From contig JAEXXN010000140.1 in assembly GCA_023405875.1 (NCBI GenBank), positions 1-5,541 of the forward strand: 5,541 bases of DNA, written 5' to 3'. This DNA comes from Bacillota bacterium. GTDB taxonomy: Bacteria > Bacillota > Clostridia > Lutisporales > Lutisporaceae. The notes under the pieces were generated by a model. It was not told the DNA's origin and ran no database searches. It worked only from the letters and a program-made list of their open reading frames with translations. Both the position numbers and the translations under genes were made by a program. Shown in pieces: positions 1 to 4,844 of this stretch; the stretch's first letter is position 1; each line of letters begins with the position of its first letter.

Positions 1-110
1 TAAATATTGAGGGTATGAGTGGGCGGTGCAAGAACGTTTTTCGCGGCAGTAATTATCCCAGAAAGTTCTTACCCAACACCAACCTGGAGAGAAAAGAGAG
101 GGATTTTTAC

Positions 111-398
111 ATGTTCGAAGACAAAACGTTAATTTGCAAAGACTGTGGAAACGAGTTCACATTTACATCAGGTGAACAGGAATTCTACGCAGAGAAGGGC
201 TTCCAGAATGAACCTGCAAGATGCAAAGACTGCAGAATGACCAGAAAAAATGCCAGCGGCAGAAATGGTCAGAGAAGAGAAGTAGTTATGTATGATACAG
301 TATGTGCAGATTGTGGCAAGGAAACCCAGGTACCATTCAAACCTACAAATGCAAGACCTGTATATTGCAAAGAGTGTTTTGACGCAAAAAGACAGTAA
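111..398 (+). CDS. Small double zinc-ribbon protein (zf-trcl / CxxC-x17-CxxC type)
   Basis: A 95-residue protein made almost entirely of two zinc-binding units. The first has CxxC pairs at C9/C12 and C38/C41, separated by 25 residues, as in the 'probable zinc-ribbon' (zf-trcl) family. The second has pairs at C65/C68 and C86/C89 separated by exactly 17 residues, which is the CxxC-x17-CxxC domain. A basic, low-complexity linker (residues 43-57) joins them. The frame stays open upstream to an ATG at 15, but the ATG at 111 is preferred: an AGAGAGG ribosome site lies about 8 nt before it, and the zinc ribbon begins right after it. The family is widespread in Clostridia. Its function is unknown, and nucleic-acid binding is only inferred from the fold and basic linker. 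It is a single-gene unit ending at the terminator at 402-426. No clear promoter is visible in the 110 bases upstream. Confidence 0.88.
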   Translation: MFEDKTLICKDCGNEFTFTSGEQEFYAEKGFQNEPARCKDCRMTRKNASGRNGQRREVVMYDTVCADCGKETQVPFKPTNARPVYCKECFDAKRQ

Positions 399-401
399 TT
401 T

Positions 402-426
402 AAACCGCCTGAGGGCGGTTTTTTTA
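402..426 (+). terminator. Rho-independent terminator after the zinc-ribbon gene
   Basis: A perfect 8-bp stem (AAACCGCC at 402-409 with GGCGGTTT at 414-421) closes a TGAG loop and runs into a T tract to 425. It starts 3 nt after the stop codon. It separates the zinc-ribbon gene from the long gap downstream. Confidence 0.92.
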
Positions 427-450
427 TCCCCTTTTTTAGTATGATTACAC

Positions 451-787
451 TTATCCACAGCATTTTCATTTTAAGGTATATATTGGATAAAAAGAGGAGA
501 AGGATAAGAGCAAAAATCGACATTTCATGCCAACTTAGAAAGCTAGTACAGCTATGAATCGACTAAATAATTCTAAAAAATAATTTACATTGTGTTCGCT
601 CGACAAATTTCTATCCCAAAGCAATACACATTTTTTCAACAATAAGAAGCCAATAGATTCAAGTTATCAACAGACTTATTAACATTGTACACAGATAACA
701 TAAAAAACCTGTGGATAAACCTGTGCATAGTGTGACTAATTAAGAAAAATAAGGGACAGTCAGGTAGTTGCAATAATTTTATCCACT
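451..787. promoter_or_regulatory. Cluster of DnaA-box-like 9-mers
   Basis: Two sites match the DnaA box TTATCCACA perfectly: 451-459 on the plus strand and 710-718 on the minus strand (TGTGGATAA). Three more differ at one position from TTATCCACA or from the looser TTATNCACA: 664-672 (TTATCAACA, plus), 722-730 (TGTGCATAG, minus) and 779-787 (TTATCCACT, plus). Two-mismatch sites lie at 676-684 and 731-739. Starts at 664/676 and at 710/722 are each 12 nt apart, so neighbouring sites lie roughly in helical phase, as at origins and DnaA-binding clusters. The surrounding DNA is very AT-rich. No dnaA or dnaN is in the window, so whether this is an origin, a DnaA-titrating cluster or a DnaA-regulated promoter region is inference. 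Confidence 0.6.
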
Positions 788-823
788 TGTTCGCTTTACA
801 TAATATTATCGCAATTATATTGA

Positions 824-853
824 ACATGCTTAAGCTATTACCATAGAGCATGT
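824..853. repeat. Bulged inverted repeat
   Basis: ACATGCT (824-830) is the exact reverse complement of AGCATGT (847-853). Inside, CTAT (835-838) pairs with ATAG (843-846) around a TACC loop, giving a hairpin with a one-sided TAAG bulge. There is no T tract, so it is not an intrinsic terminator. It could be an operator dyad or part of a structured RNA. It lies just downstream of the DnaA-box cluster. Confidence 0.4.
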
Positions 854-1027
854 CGCGAATTCAATAAAATTGAGGAAATATTTACGCGAAATCTGAAGTA
901 TGGATGTAAAATATACAAGTATTCATATTTACAGCATAGTGCAAAAAAATATGTCTGTTAAACCAAAGAAAACCTGAAAATAATATACTTGGGCTCAAGA
1001 AAATTATTTGAAAATTGCAAAAAGTCA

Positions 1028-1056
1028 GGAGGATTATTCTCTCAAATGTAGAATAA
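1028..1056 (+). promoter_or_regulatory. Sigma-H promoter of hpf
   Basis: The -35 element GGAGGATTA (1028-1036) and the -10 element GTAGAATAA (1048-1056) match the Bacillus/Clostridium sigma-H consensus (RNAGGAWWW, 11-12 nt, RNNGAATWW) at every defined position, with an 11-nt spacer. Transcription should begin near 1062-1065, giving a leader of about 40 nt. In Bacillus subtilis hpf (yvyD) is known to be under sigma-H and sigma-B control, so the assignment fits the gene. No good sigma-A promoter is seen at the same place. Confidence 0.8.
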
Positions 1057-1087
1057 AATATATATGAACGGTAGCATAATAGTTGCG

Positions 1088-1097
1088 AAAGGAGAGG
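1088..1097 (+). promoter_or_regulatory. Ribosome binding site fixing the hpf start
   Basis: The purine run AAAGGAGAGG ends 5 nt before the ATG at 1103. The in-frame ATG at 1064 has no such site and would coincide with the predicted sigma-H transcription start, so it cannot serve as the start of that transcript. Confidence 0.85.
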
Positions 1098-1102
1098 TGT
1101 TC

Positions 1103-1633
1103 ATGCGTACGATAGTCAGTGGAAAAAATATTGATATTACTAATGCTCTCAAGGATAGGGTTGAGAAGAAGCTTTCAAAATTTGAAAAGTACTTTGGCCC
1201 TGATACCGAGGCTCACGCAACTTTAAGCGTCGAGAAGAACAGGCACATCATTGAGGTCACAATCCCTTTTAATGGTGTTATCTTAAGAGGAGAAGAAGCT
1301 ACCGTTGATATGTATACTTCTATAGATAACGTAGTAGATAAGTTGGAAAGGCAGATGAGGCGGCAGAAAACCAAACTGGAGAAAAGAAACAAGGATGGAA
1401 ATATAAAATTTGAAAATTGGGCTGCACCTGTGGATGAGCTTGAAGATGACGAAATAAGGATAGTAAGAACTAAGAGGTTTGCCATGAAGCCGATGCCTAT
1501 AGAAGAGGCGGTGCTTCAGATGGAGCTTCTCGGACATAGCTTTTTCGTATTCTCAAATGCTGAAACAGAAGAGGTTAATGTGGTGTATAGAAGAAAAGAT
1601 GGTAACTATGGTTTGATTGAACCTGAGTTCTGA
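1103..1633 (+). CDS. hpf: Ribosome hibernation promoting factor, long form
   Basis: A 176-residue protein with the full long-HPF architecture. Residues 1 to about 97 form the S30AE/RaiA-type beta-alpha-beta-beta-beta-alpha domain that binds the 30S decoding centre, beginning MRTIVSGKNIDITNAL and ending in a basic helix rich in R, Q and K. An acidic linker follows (about 98-118). Residues about 119-176 form the C-terminal dimerisation domain (RIVRTKRFAMKPM, then EEAVLQMELLGHSFFVF and a VNVVYRRKDGNYGLIEP end). Long HPFs dimerise through this domain to pair 70S ribosomes into inactive 100S particles, protecting them in stationary phase and stress. The start at 1103 is chosen from the ribosome site and from family N-termini. 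It is driven by a sigma-H promoter and ends at its own strong terminator, so it is probably monocistronic. Nothing is truncated or unusual. Confidence 0.97.
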   Translation: MRTIVSGKNIDITNALKDRVEKKLSKFEKYFGPDTEAHATLSVEKNRHIIEVTIPFNGVILRGEEATVDMYTSIDNVVDKLERQMRRQKTKLEKRNKDGNIKFENWAAPVDELEDDEIRIVRTKRFAMKPMPIEEAVLQMELLGHSFFVFSNAETEEVNVVYRRKDGNYGLIEPEF

Positions 1634-1635
1634 TC

Positions 1636-1669
1636 AAACAGCCGAGTTTGACTCGGCTGTTTTCTTTTG
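1636..1669 (+). terminator. Rho-independent terminator after hpf
   Basis: A perfect 12-bp stem (1636-1647 with 1651-1662; core AGCCGAGT/ACTCGGCT) closes a TTG loop and runs into TTTTCTTTT. It starts 2 nt past the hpf stop codon. Confidence 0.95.
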
Positions 1670-1738
1670 TGAAAAAATGCTGCTAATTAATAACAGATAT
1701 GGTAGAATAATAGTTAATTTATATATAATCACATAATT

Positions 1739-1772
1739 GGTATCTATTTTTATACATATAGTGCCAGATACC
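1739..1772. repeat. Short inverted repeat upstream of the 210-aa gene
   Basis: GGTATCT (1739-1745) and AGATACC (1766-1772) are exact reverse complements separated by 20 nt. There is no T tract downstream. It lies about 40 nt upstream of the sigma-H -35 element of the next gene, so it could be an upstream operator, but a 7-bp dyad in AT-rich DNA can also arise by chance. Confidence 0.25.
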
Positions 1773-1810
1773 TACTTAATGATACTTTTTCAGTGATTTA
1801 TATAATTCTT

Positions 1811-1839
1811 GAAGGAATTTTGACTTTTTAATAGAATAT
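1811..1839 (+). promoter_or_regulatory. Second sigma-H promoter, upstream of the 210-aa gene
   Basis: The -35 element GAAGGAATT (1811-1819) and the -10 element ATAGAATAT (1831-1839) match the sigma-H consensus (RNAGGAWWW, RNNGAATWW) at every defined position, again with an 11-nt spacer, as at hpf. The predicted start near 1846 leaves a leader of about 65 nt. A weaker overlapping sigma-A candidate exists (TTGACT 1820-1825, CATATT 1843-1848, 17-nt spacer), so dual control is possible. Confidence 0.72.
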
Positions 1840-1896
1840 GGTCATATTAGAAATTGCATTTGAATTTACTCTGTATTAAATGGGTTTAAGATATAT

Positions 1897-1902
1897 AGGA
1901 GG
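1897..1902 (+). promoter_or_regulatory. Ribosome binding site selecting a TTG start
   Basis: A consensus AGGAGG lies 8 nt before the TTG at 1911. The nearest in-frame ATG (1920) would be 17 nt away, too far for efficient initiation, so the TTG is taken as the start. Confidence 0.8.
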
Positions 1903-1910
1903 AATACCTT

Positions 1911-2543
1911 TTGAATAATATGAAGCCGAATTTGCAGAATGATATAAAAGCTCTTATTTGTAAGCTTCCTGACATAATGAATTGCAGCGTGGTCTGTGAT
2001 GAAGCAGGAAATATTGAAGAAATACACGTACTGGCTGCGGTTGGAAAAAACATAAAACAAATGGTCAGGGATATCCAATCGGCTATAAACGCCAAATTCA
2101 ACATTTCAGTTGATTATAAGAAGATAAGCATCGCTCAGATTAATGAGTCGGAGTACAAAGAAGCCAGAGTCAGGATTGAAAGCATTGCAGTTAAGAATAT
2201 TGACAATATGATTGAAGCAGTGGTAGCACTGACCTATGATGATAAAATTTATGAAGGCACAAGCAAAAAGGTGAAATCCAAGTCCAACAGGGCAAAGGCT
2301 GTTGCAGAGGCGACACTGTCGGCTCTTGAAGCATATATGGGCATTAGCAGTATTTTATATCTGGAGGGCATGGAAACAATAAAGGTATCGGGCAAGGAGG
2401 TTTATATCTGTTTGGTAGGCTTTTCTCAGGACAATGTGGAAGAATCCCTTTCCGGATGTTCCATAATAAGTCTTGATGAAAATGAATCTGCAGTAAAAGC
2501 AATACTTTCAGCAGTAAATAGAAAAATCAATACAGTAGCATAA
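1911..2543 (+). CDS. Conserved protein of unknown function (210 aa), sigma-H linked
   Basis: A soluble 210-residue protein with no signal peptide or membrane segment. It appears to have two repeated-looking halves. The N-terminal half (about 10-80) contains the most distinctive stretch, IEEIHVLAAVGKNIKQMVRDI (36-55), then a helix and NISVDYKKISIAQI (64-77). From memory, this pattern (I-H-V-L-A, then K-Q-x-V-R-D-I-Q-S and a V-D-x-K-K-I-S-I-A-Q strand) recurs in uncharacterised clostridial and actinobacterial proteins. A lysine/serine-rich hinge follows (119-128). The C-terminal half (about 127-208) starts with a helix (RAKAVAEATLSALEAYM), continues with strands and ends ESAVKAILSAVNRKI. This gives an alpha-beta arrangement loosely like small regulatory ligand-binding domains; that likeness is only impressionistic. 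No catalytic motif is visible. It starts at TTG and sits behind a sigma-H promoter. No terminator is seen before the next block, so read-through into the HD-GYP gene is possible. Confidence 0.85.
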   Translation: MNNMKPNLQNDIKALICKLPDIMNCSVVCDEAGNIEEIHVLAAVGKNIKQMVRDIQSAINAKFNISVDYKKISIAQINESEYKEARVRIESIAVKNIDNMIEAVVALTYDDKIYEGTSKKVKSKSNRAKAVAEATLSALEAYMGISSILYLEGMETIKVSGKEVYICLVGFSQDNVEESLSGCSIISLDENESAVKAILSAVNRKINTVA

Positions 2544-2556
2544 CAAATGATAAAAA

Positions 2557-2746
2557 TATGGCCGACATATAAAAATTTAGCGGAGAGTTTGCCTGCCTTG
2601 TTTAGCGGTAGGGCAGAGCCTTGAGATTATAGGAGGGCAAACAGTGAAAAAGGTTTTTGGTATCCTTATGACTATTCTTACATTGGTCTTAGCCGGGGGC
2701 GCTAACCAGAGCTGGTTGTAGAAACAGAATAGATATGTCGGCCATA
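2557..2746. repeat. 190-bp block bounded by a perfect 14-bp inverted repeat
   Basis: TATGGCCGACATAT (2557-2570) and ATATGTCGGCCATA (2733-2746) are exact reverse complements. Each ends in TA at the outer edge, so the block can be read as a 12-bp terminal repeat (TGGCCGACATAT) flanked by TA on both sides, as expected for a small non-autonomous element of a TA-targeting transposon type. Alternatively the arms are the closing helix of a structured RNA. Inside are GTTTGCC (2587-2593) pairing with GGCAAAC (2636-2642), CTGCC (2593-2597) pairing within GGGCAG (2611-2616), and AACCA/TGGTT (2704-2708 with 2713-2717). No transposase is present. The right arm ends 6 nt before the ribosome site of the HD-GYP gene. 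Confidence 0.6.
2644..2721 (+). CDS. 25-residue signal-peptide-like micro-ORF
   Basis: A GTG start lies 6 nt after a consensus AGGAGGG (2631-2637) and opens a 25-codon frame ending in TAG. The product is MKKVFGILMTILTLVLAGG followed by ANQSWL. It has a two-lysine N-terminus, a hydrophobic core (residues 4-17) and small residues at a plausible signal-peptidase site. Cleavage after Ala-20 would release the pentapeptide NQSWL. Possible readings are a secreted peptide precursor, a leader peptide controlling the HD-GYP gene, or the 5' stub of a decayed lipoprotein gene (LAGG where a lipobox would have LAGC). The whole frame lies inside the inverted-repeat block, and its Shine-Dalgarno can partly pair with upstream GTTTGCC. 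No peptide-processing or receptor gene is in the window. The signals for translation are good, but the function is unknown. Confidence 0.45.
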   Translation: MKKVFGILMTILTLVLAGGANQSWL

Positions 2747-2762
2747 ATTATGAGGTGAATAT

Positions 2763-4031
2763 ATGTCAAATAAACTTAAAGCATACGTTGTAATTATAGT
2801 ATTATTAGGACTATCTTTTTTTATTTACACTTTAAGGTATATCCAGGATATTGACATAATTGGTGTTTTACTGTTTTCGATATTATCAATTATTGCAGAA
2901 TCATTAATTATACCTACCCCTGGAGAACGGGCATTGTCAGTAGGTTTTGCGGTTGCACTTTCTGCTATTGTTATATTTGGCATACCAGAGGCAATATGGG
3001 TGTCCAGTATAGGTATTATGCTAAGAACGGTAAAACCAGGAGAAAAGCGGTTATATGTATTTAATTACCCGTTATACAAAACACTTTTTAATGGATCAAA
3101 TATCGCTTTATCTACTGGACTGTCAGGACTTTTCTACATGAATCTCGGGGGAGTGCCCGGGATTATAGATTTGAATTCATCTGTTTATGCAATTATTGCA
3201 AGTATAATAGTATACATATTGGTCAATGCGGTAATCATGTCAATACTTATGCATATCATTACCGGGGAAGGTTTCTTTAATAATTTCTTTAAAAACATTG
3301 TCTGGGTAGTCAAGGATTACTTCTCAGTAGCCCCCGTTGGTGTACTTATGGCTGTTGCCTACATAAACTACGGTATTGTGGGCGTATTACTGTTTTTTGG
3401 CCCTCTTCTGTTTGCGAGATATTCCTTCAAGCTGTATGTTGACATGAGGAAGATATACATAGACACAGTAAAATCCCTATCCCAGGCAGTTGAAGCCAAG
3501 GACCCCTATACAAACGGCCATTCCATGAGAGTTGGAAGGTATTCCTGCAAGCTCGCTGAAAGGCTTGGCTTGACCGAGAAAAGGATCGAAAATCTCAGAA
3601 TTGCGGCAGAGCTTCATGACATTGGAAAGATCGGTATTGCAGAGGGTATACTTAACAAACCCGGAAGGCTTACGGACGACGAATATGATAAAATCAAGCA
3701 GCACCCTGAAATCGGGGTAAAGATCATAAAGGATATCAGCTTCCTGAAGGAGGCATCAAAAATAATACTCGACCATCATGAAAGATACGATGGAACCGGA
3801 TACCCTCAAGGCAGGAGGAACGGAGAAATAATGCTGGAGTCTCAGATATTGAGCCTGGCGGATGTATTTGATGCTTTGACTTCGGAACGGCCTTACCGTA
3901 GTGCAATGACGGTGGAGGAGGCTCTTCAGATAATCGAAAACGGAAAGGGCAGCCAATTTGAATACAAGCTTGCTGATGCTTTTGTAAAGCTGGTAAAAGA
4001 GGACAAGGGGCTGATGCAGTTTGCTGATTGA
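2763..4031 (+). CDS. Membrane HD-GYP protein, predicted cyclic-di-GMP phosphodiesterase
   Basis: A 422-residue protein. The N-terminal half (1 to about 225) is a multispanning membrane module with hydrophobic stretches near 6-25, 31-50, 58-88, 106-126, 138-166 and 187-220. It is probably a sensor and matches no domain I can name. A short helix (about 226-245) leads into a complete HD-GYP domain (about 238-415). The expected metal ligands are all visible: H253 (TNGHSMRV), H285-D286 (ELHDIGK), H314 (KQHPEIG), H338-H339 (DHHERYDG) and D367 (LADVFDAL). The GYP signature is at 346-348. HD-GYP enzymes hydrolyse cyclic-di-GMP to pGpG and/or GMP, so an active cytoplasmic phosphodiesterase is expected. 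A GAGGTGA ribosome site lies 4 nt before the ATG at 2763. The gene overlaps the next by 11 nt, indicating an operon. No GGDEF domain is present. Substrate specificity (cyclic-di-GMP versus cGAMP) cannot be read from the sequence. Confidence 0.95.
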   Translation: MSNKLKAYVVIIVLLGLSFFIYTLRYIQDIDIIGVLLFSILSIIAESLIIPTPGERALSVGFAVALSAIVIFGIPEAIWVSSIGIMLRTVKPGEKRLYVFNYPLYKTLFNGSNIALSTGLSGLFYMNLGGVPGIIDLNSSVYAIIASIIVYILVNAVIMSILMHIITGEGFFNNFFKNIVWVVKDYFSVAPVGVLMAVAYINYGIVGVLLFFGPLLFARYSFKLYVDMRKIYIDTVKSLSQAVEAKDPYTNGHSMRVGRYSCKLAERLGLTEKRIENLRIAAELHDIGKIGIAEGILNKPGRLTDDEYDKIKQHPEIGVKIIKDISFLKEASKIILDHHERYDGTGYPQGRRNGEIMLESQILSLADVFDALTSERPYRSAMTVEEALQIIENGKGSQFEYKLADAFVKLVKEDKGLMQFAD

Positions 4032-4575
4032 GAGTTTAGGTACCTCTGTAGTTGTAGGAAAGCTGAGAGGCGGAAGCTTTGCTAATATGAAGGATGCCAA
4101 TTTGGAAAAGTGGTATTTTTTTGTTTCCGGCTTTCTGGTGGAATTTTCAGCAGTATATCTGGCAGAAAAGGGCTTTGAAATTTTCAGGGCTAATATATTG
4201 CCGATCCATTTCCTGTCATATATGCTTCTGTTTATAGGCTTGTATTATAACAGGAAAACATTGGGCTTTAAGATTATATTCCTTGGAATATTCCTGAACT
4301 TTCTTGTAATAATGGTTAATGGAGGTCAGATGCCGGTTCTGGGCGAAGCAATGGTCAATATAGGCCTTGCGGACAATATGCTCGCCATAAGAGACGGACA
4401 CATTATCACCCACACACTGATAGGCGACAGGACGGTGCTCAGGTATCTCGGCGATATATTGGTACTTCCCAAACCTTATCCCAGACCGAAGATATTCAGT
4501 ATCGGAGATGTATTTATGGCTATTGGTGTTTTCCTGTATATACAGGAGATCATGATCAAGAAATTCAAAACATAA
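4021..4575 (+). CDS. DUF5317-family membrane protein
   Basis: A 184-residue integral membrane protein with hydrophobic segments near 1-13, 31-50, 60-76, 82-99 and 160-176. It has the features I associate with the clostridial DUF5317 family: an N-terminal GKLRGGS turn (13-19), FLVIMVNGGQMPV (94-106), the conserved RYLGDILVLPKPYP run (141-154), and a closing FSIGDVFMAIGVF helix (159-171). The start is taken as the TTG at 4021, because the family begins right at the first hydrophobic segment. That start lies inside the HD-GYP gene, 11 nt before its end, so translation is probably coupled. No strong Shine-Dalgarno is seen apart from a GGGG-containing purine run near 4000-4010. Family function is unknown. 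The tight link to HD-GYP suggests a shared membrane-signalling role (inference). Confidence 0.88.
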   Translation: MLIESLGTSVVVGKLRGGSFANMKDANLEKWYFFVSGFLVEFSAVYLAEKGFEIFRANILPIHFLSYMLLFIGLYYNRKTLGFKIIFLGIFLNFLVIMVNGGQMPVLGEAMVNIGLADNMLAIRDGHIITHTLIGDRTVLRYLGDILVLPKPYPRPKIFSIGDVFMAIGVFLYIQEIMIKKFKT

Positions 4576-4582
4576 TTAAAGG

Positions 4583-4623
4583 ATGCAGTATATGTTTTAT
4601 ACGTATGCTGCATTTGTTTTTTC
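4583..4623 (+). terminator. Rho-independent terminator after the DUF5317 gene
   Basis: A stem of about 13 bp with two G-U pairs (4583-4595 with 4601-4613; outer ATGCAG/CTGCAT) closes a 5-nt loop and runs into TTTGTTTTTT. It begins 7 nt after the stop codon and ends the HD-GYP/DUF5317 operon. Confidence 0.85.
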
Positions 4624-4664
4624 AAAATGTTGCAGACTATAGAGAGAAATTATGATAAAATATT

Positions 4665-4844
4665 ATGTACGCAAAAAATCTATCCGGACGTACTACGATT
4701 GAGGACAATGTAGTCATAGGTAAATTTAGCCGGCGGCAATGTAAGGAATTAGGTGTTACAGAGTACTAGGTTGCATTGGAAAAGTTCAGGAAAGATTTTG
4801 CGAAATATATTGCAGGTGAAATCAATGTCAGAAAAAAACTATAA
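4665..4844 (+). pseudogene. Possible decayed small gene with an internal amber codon
   Basis: From the ATG at 4665 there are 34 sense codons, then TAG (4767-4769), then 24 more codons to TAA. Conceptually this reads MYAKNLSGRTTIEDNVVIGK (1-20), SRRQCKELGVTEY (22-34), a stop, and VALEKFRKDFAKYIAGEINV. Both halves are protein-like (mixed charged and hydrophobic residues, a helical basic second half) and share one frame, so a single point mutation from GAG, CAG or AAG could have broken a gene of about 59 codons. I do not recognise the family. The ribosome site is weak, with only an AGAGAG about 20 nt upstream. The 3' end overlaps the start of the next gene by 20 nt. Chance openness of AT-rich DNA is the main alternative. 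Programmed read-through is much less likely. Confidence 0.3.

Larger units (their letters stand above)
427..1027. other. Long AT-rich non-coding gap
   Basis: No reading frame here has both a ribosome site and protein-like composition. The only longish frame, on the minus strand at 636-851, has no Shine-Dalgarno and runs through the DnaA-box-like sites. The gap contains the DnaA-box cluster (451-787), a bulged dyad (824-853), an 8-bp direct repeat TGTTCGCT (593-600 and 788-795) and very AT-rich stretches, for example 796-821. I see no tRNA, rRNA or riboswitch core that I can name. A gap this long in a compact genome suggests a regulatory, replication-related or structured-RNA role. Confidence 0.6.

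Noticed and set aside
593..795. LexA-type sites suggested by the repeated TGTTCGCT
   Set aside because: Only half-sites are present; neither copy has the second arm of the Firmicute SOS box.
636..851. 71-codon minus-strand frame in the long gap
   Set aside because: It has no Shine-Dalgarno, its composition is not protein-like, and it runs through several DnaA-box-like sites and the dyad at 824-853.
427..1060. raiA-type structured RNA, often found upstream of hpf in Clostridia
   Set aside because: I could not recognise its conserved core, and the sigma-H transcript has only about 40 nt of leader. A covariance-model search over this gap would settle it.
1064..1102. Upstream in-frame ATG for hpf adding 13 residues
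   Set aside because: It has no ribosome site and coincides with the predicted sigma-H transcription start; the ATG at 1103 has a strong site and matches family N-termini.
1702..1710. GTAGAATAA, identical to the hpf sigma-H -10 element
   Set aside because: No AGGA-type -35 element lies 11-12 nt upstream, and it sits far from the next gene.
2557..2746. Cyclic-di-GMP riboswitch (GEMM-I) before the HD-GYP gene
   Set aside because: A GGGCAAAC string is present at 2635-2642, but the following GACGCAAAG-type and GGTAGGTAGCGGGGTTACC-type segments are absent.
4630..4661. Sigma-A promoter TTGCAG with TATGAT or TAAAAT before the small membrane protein
   Set aside because: The spacers would be 15 or 20 nt, outside the usual range, so it is too weak to list as a feature.
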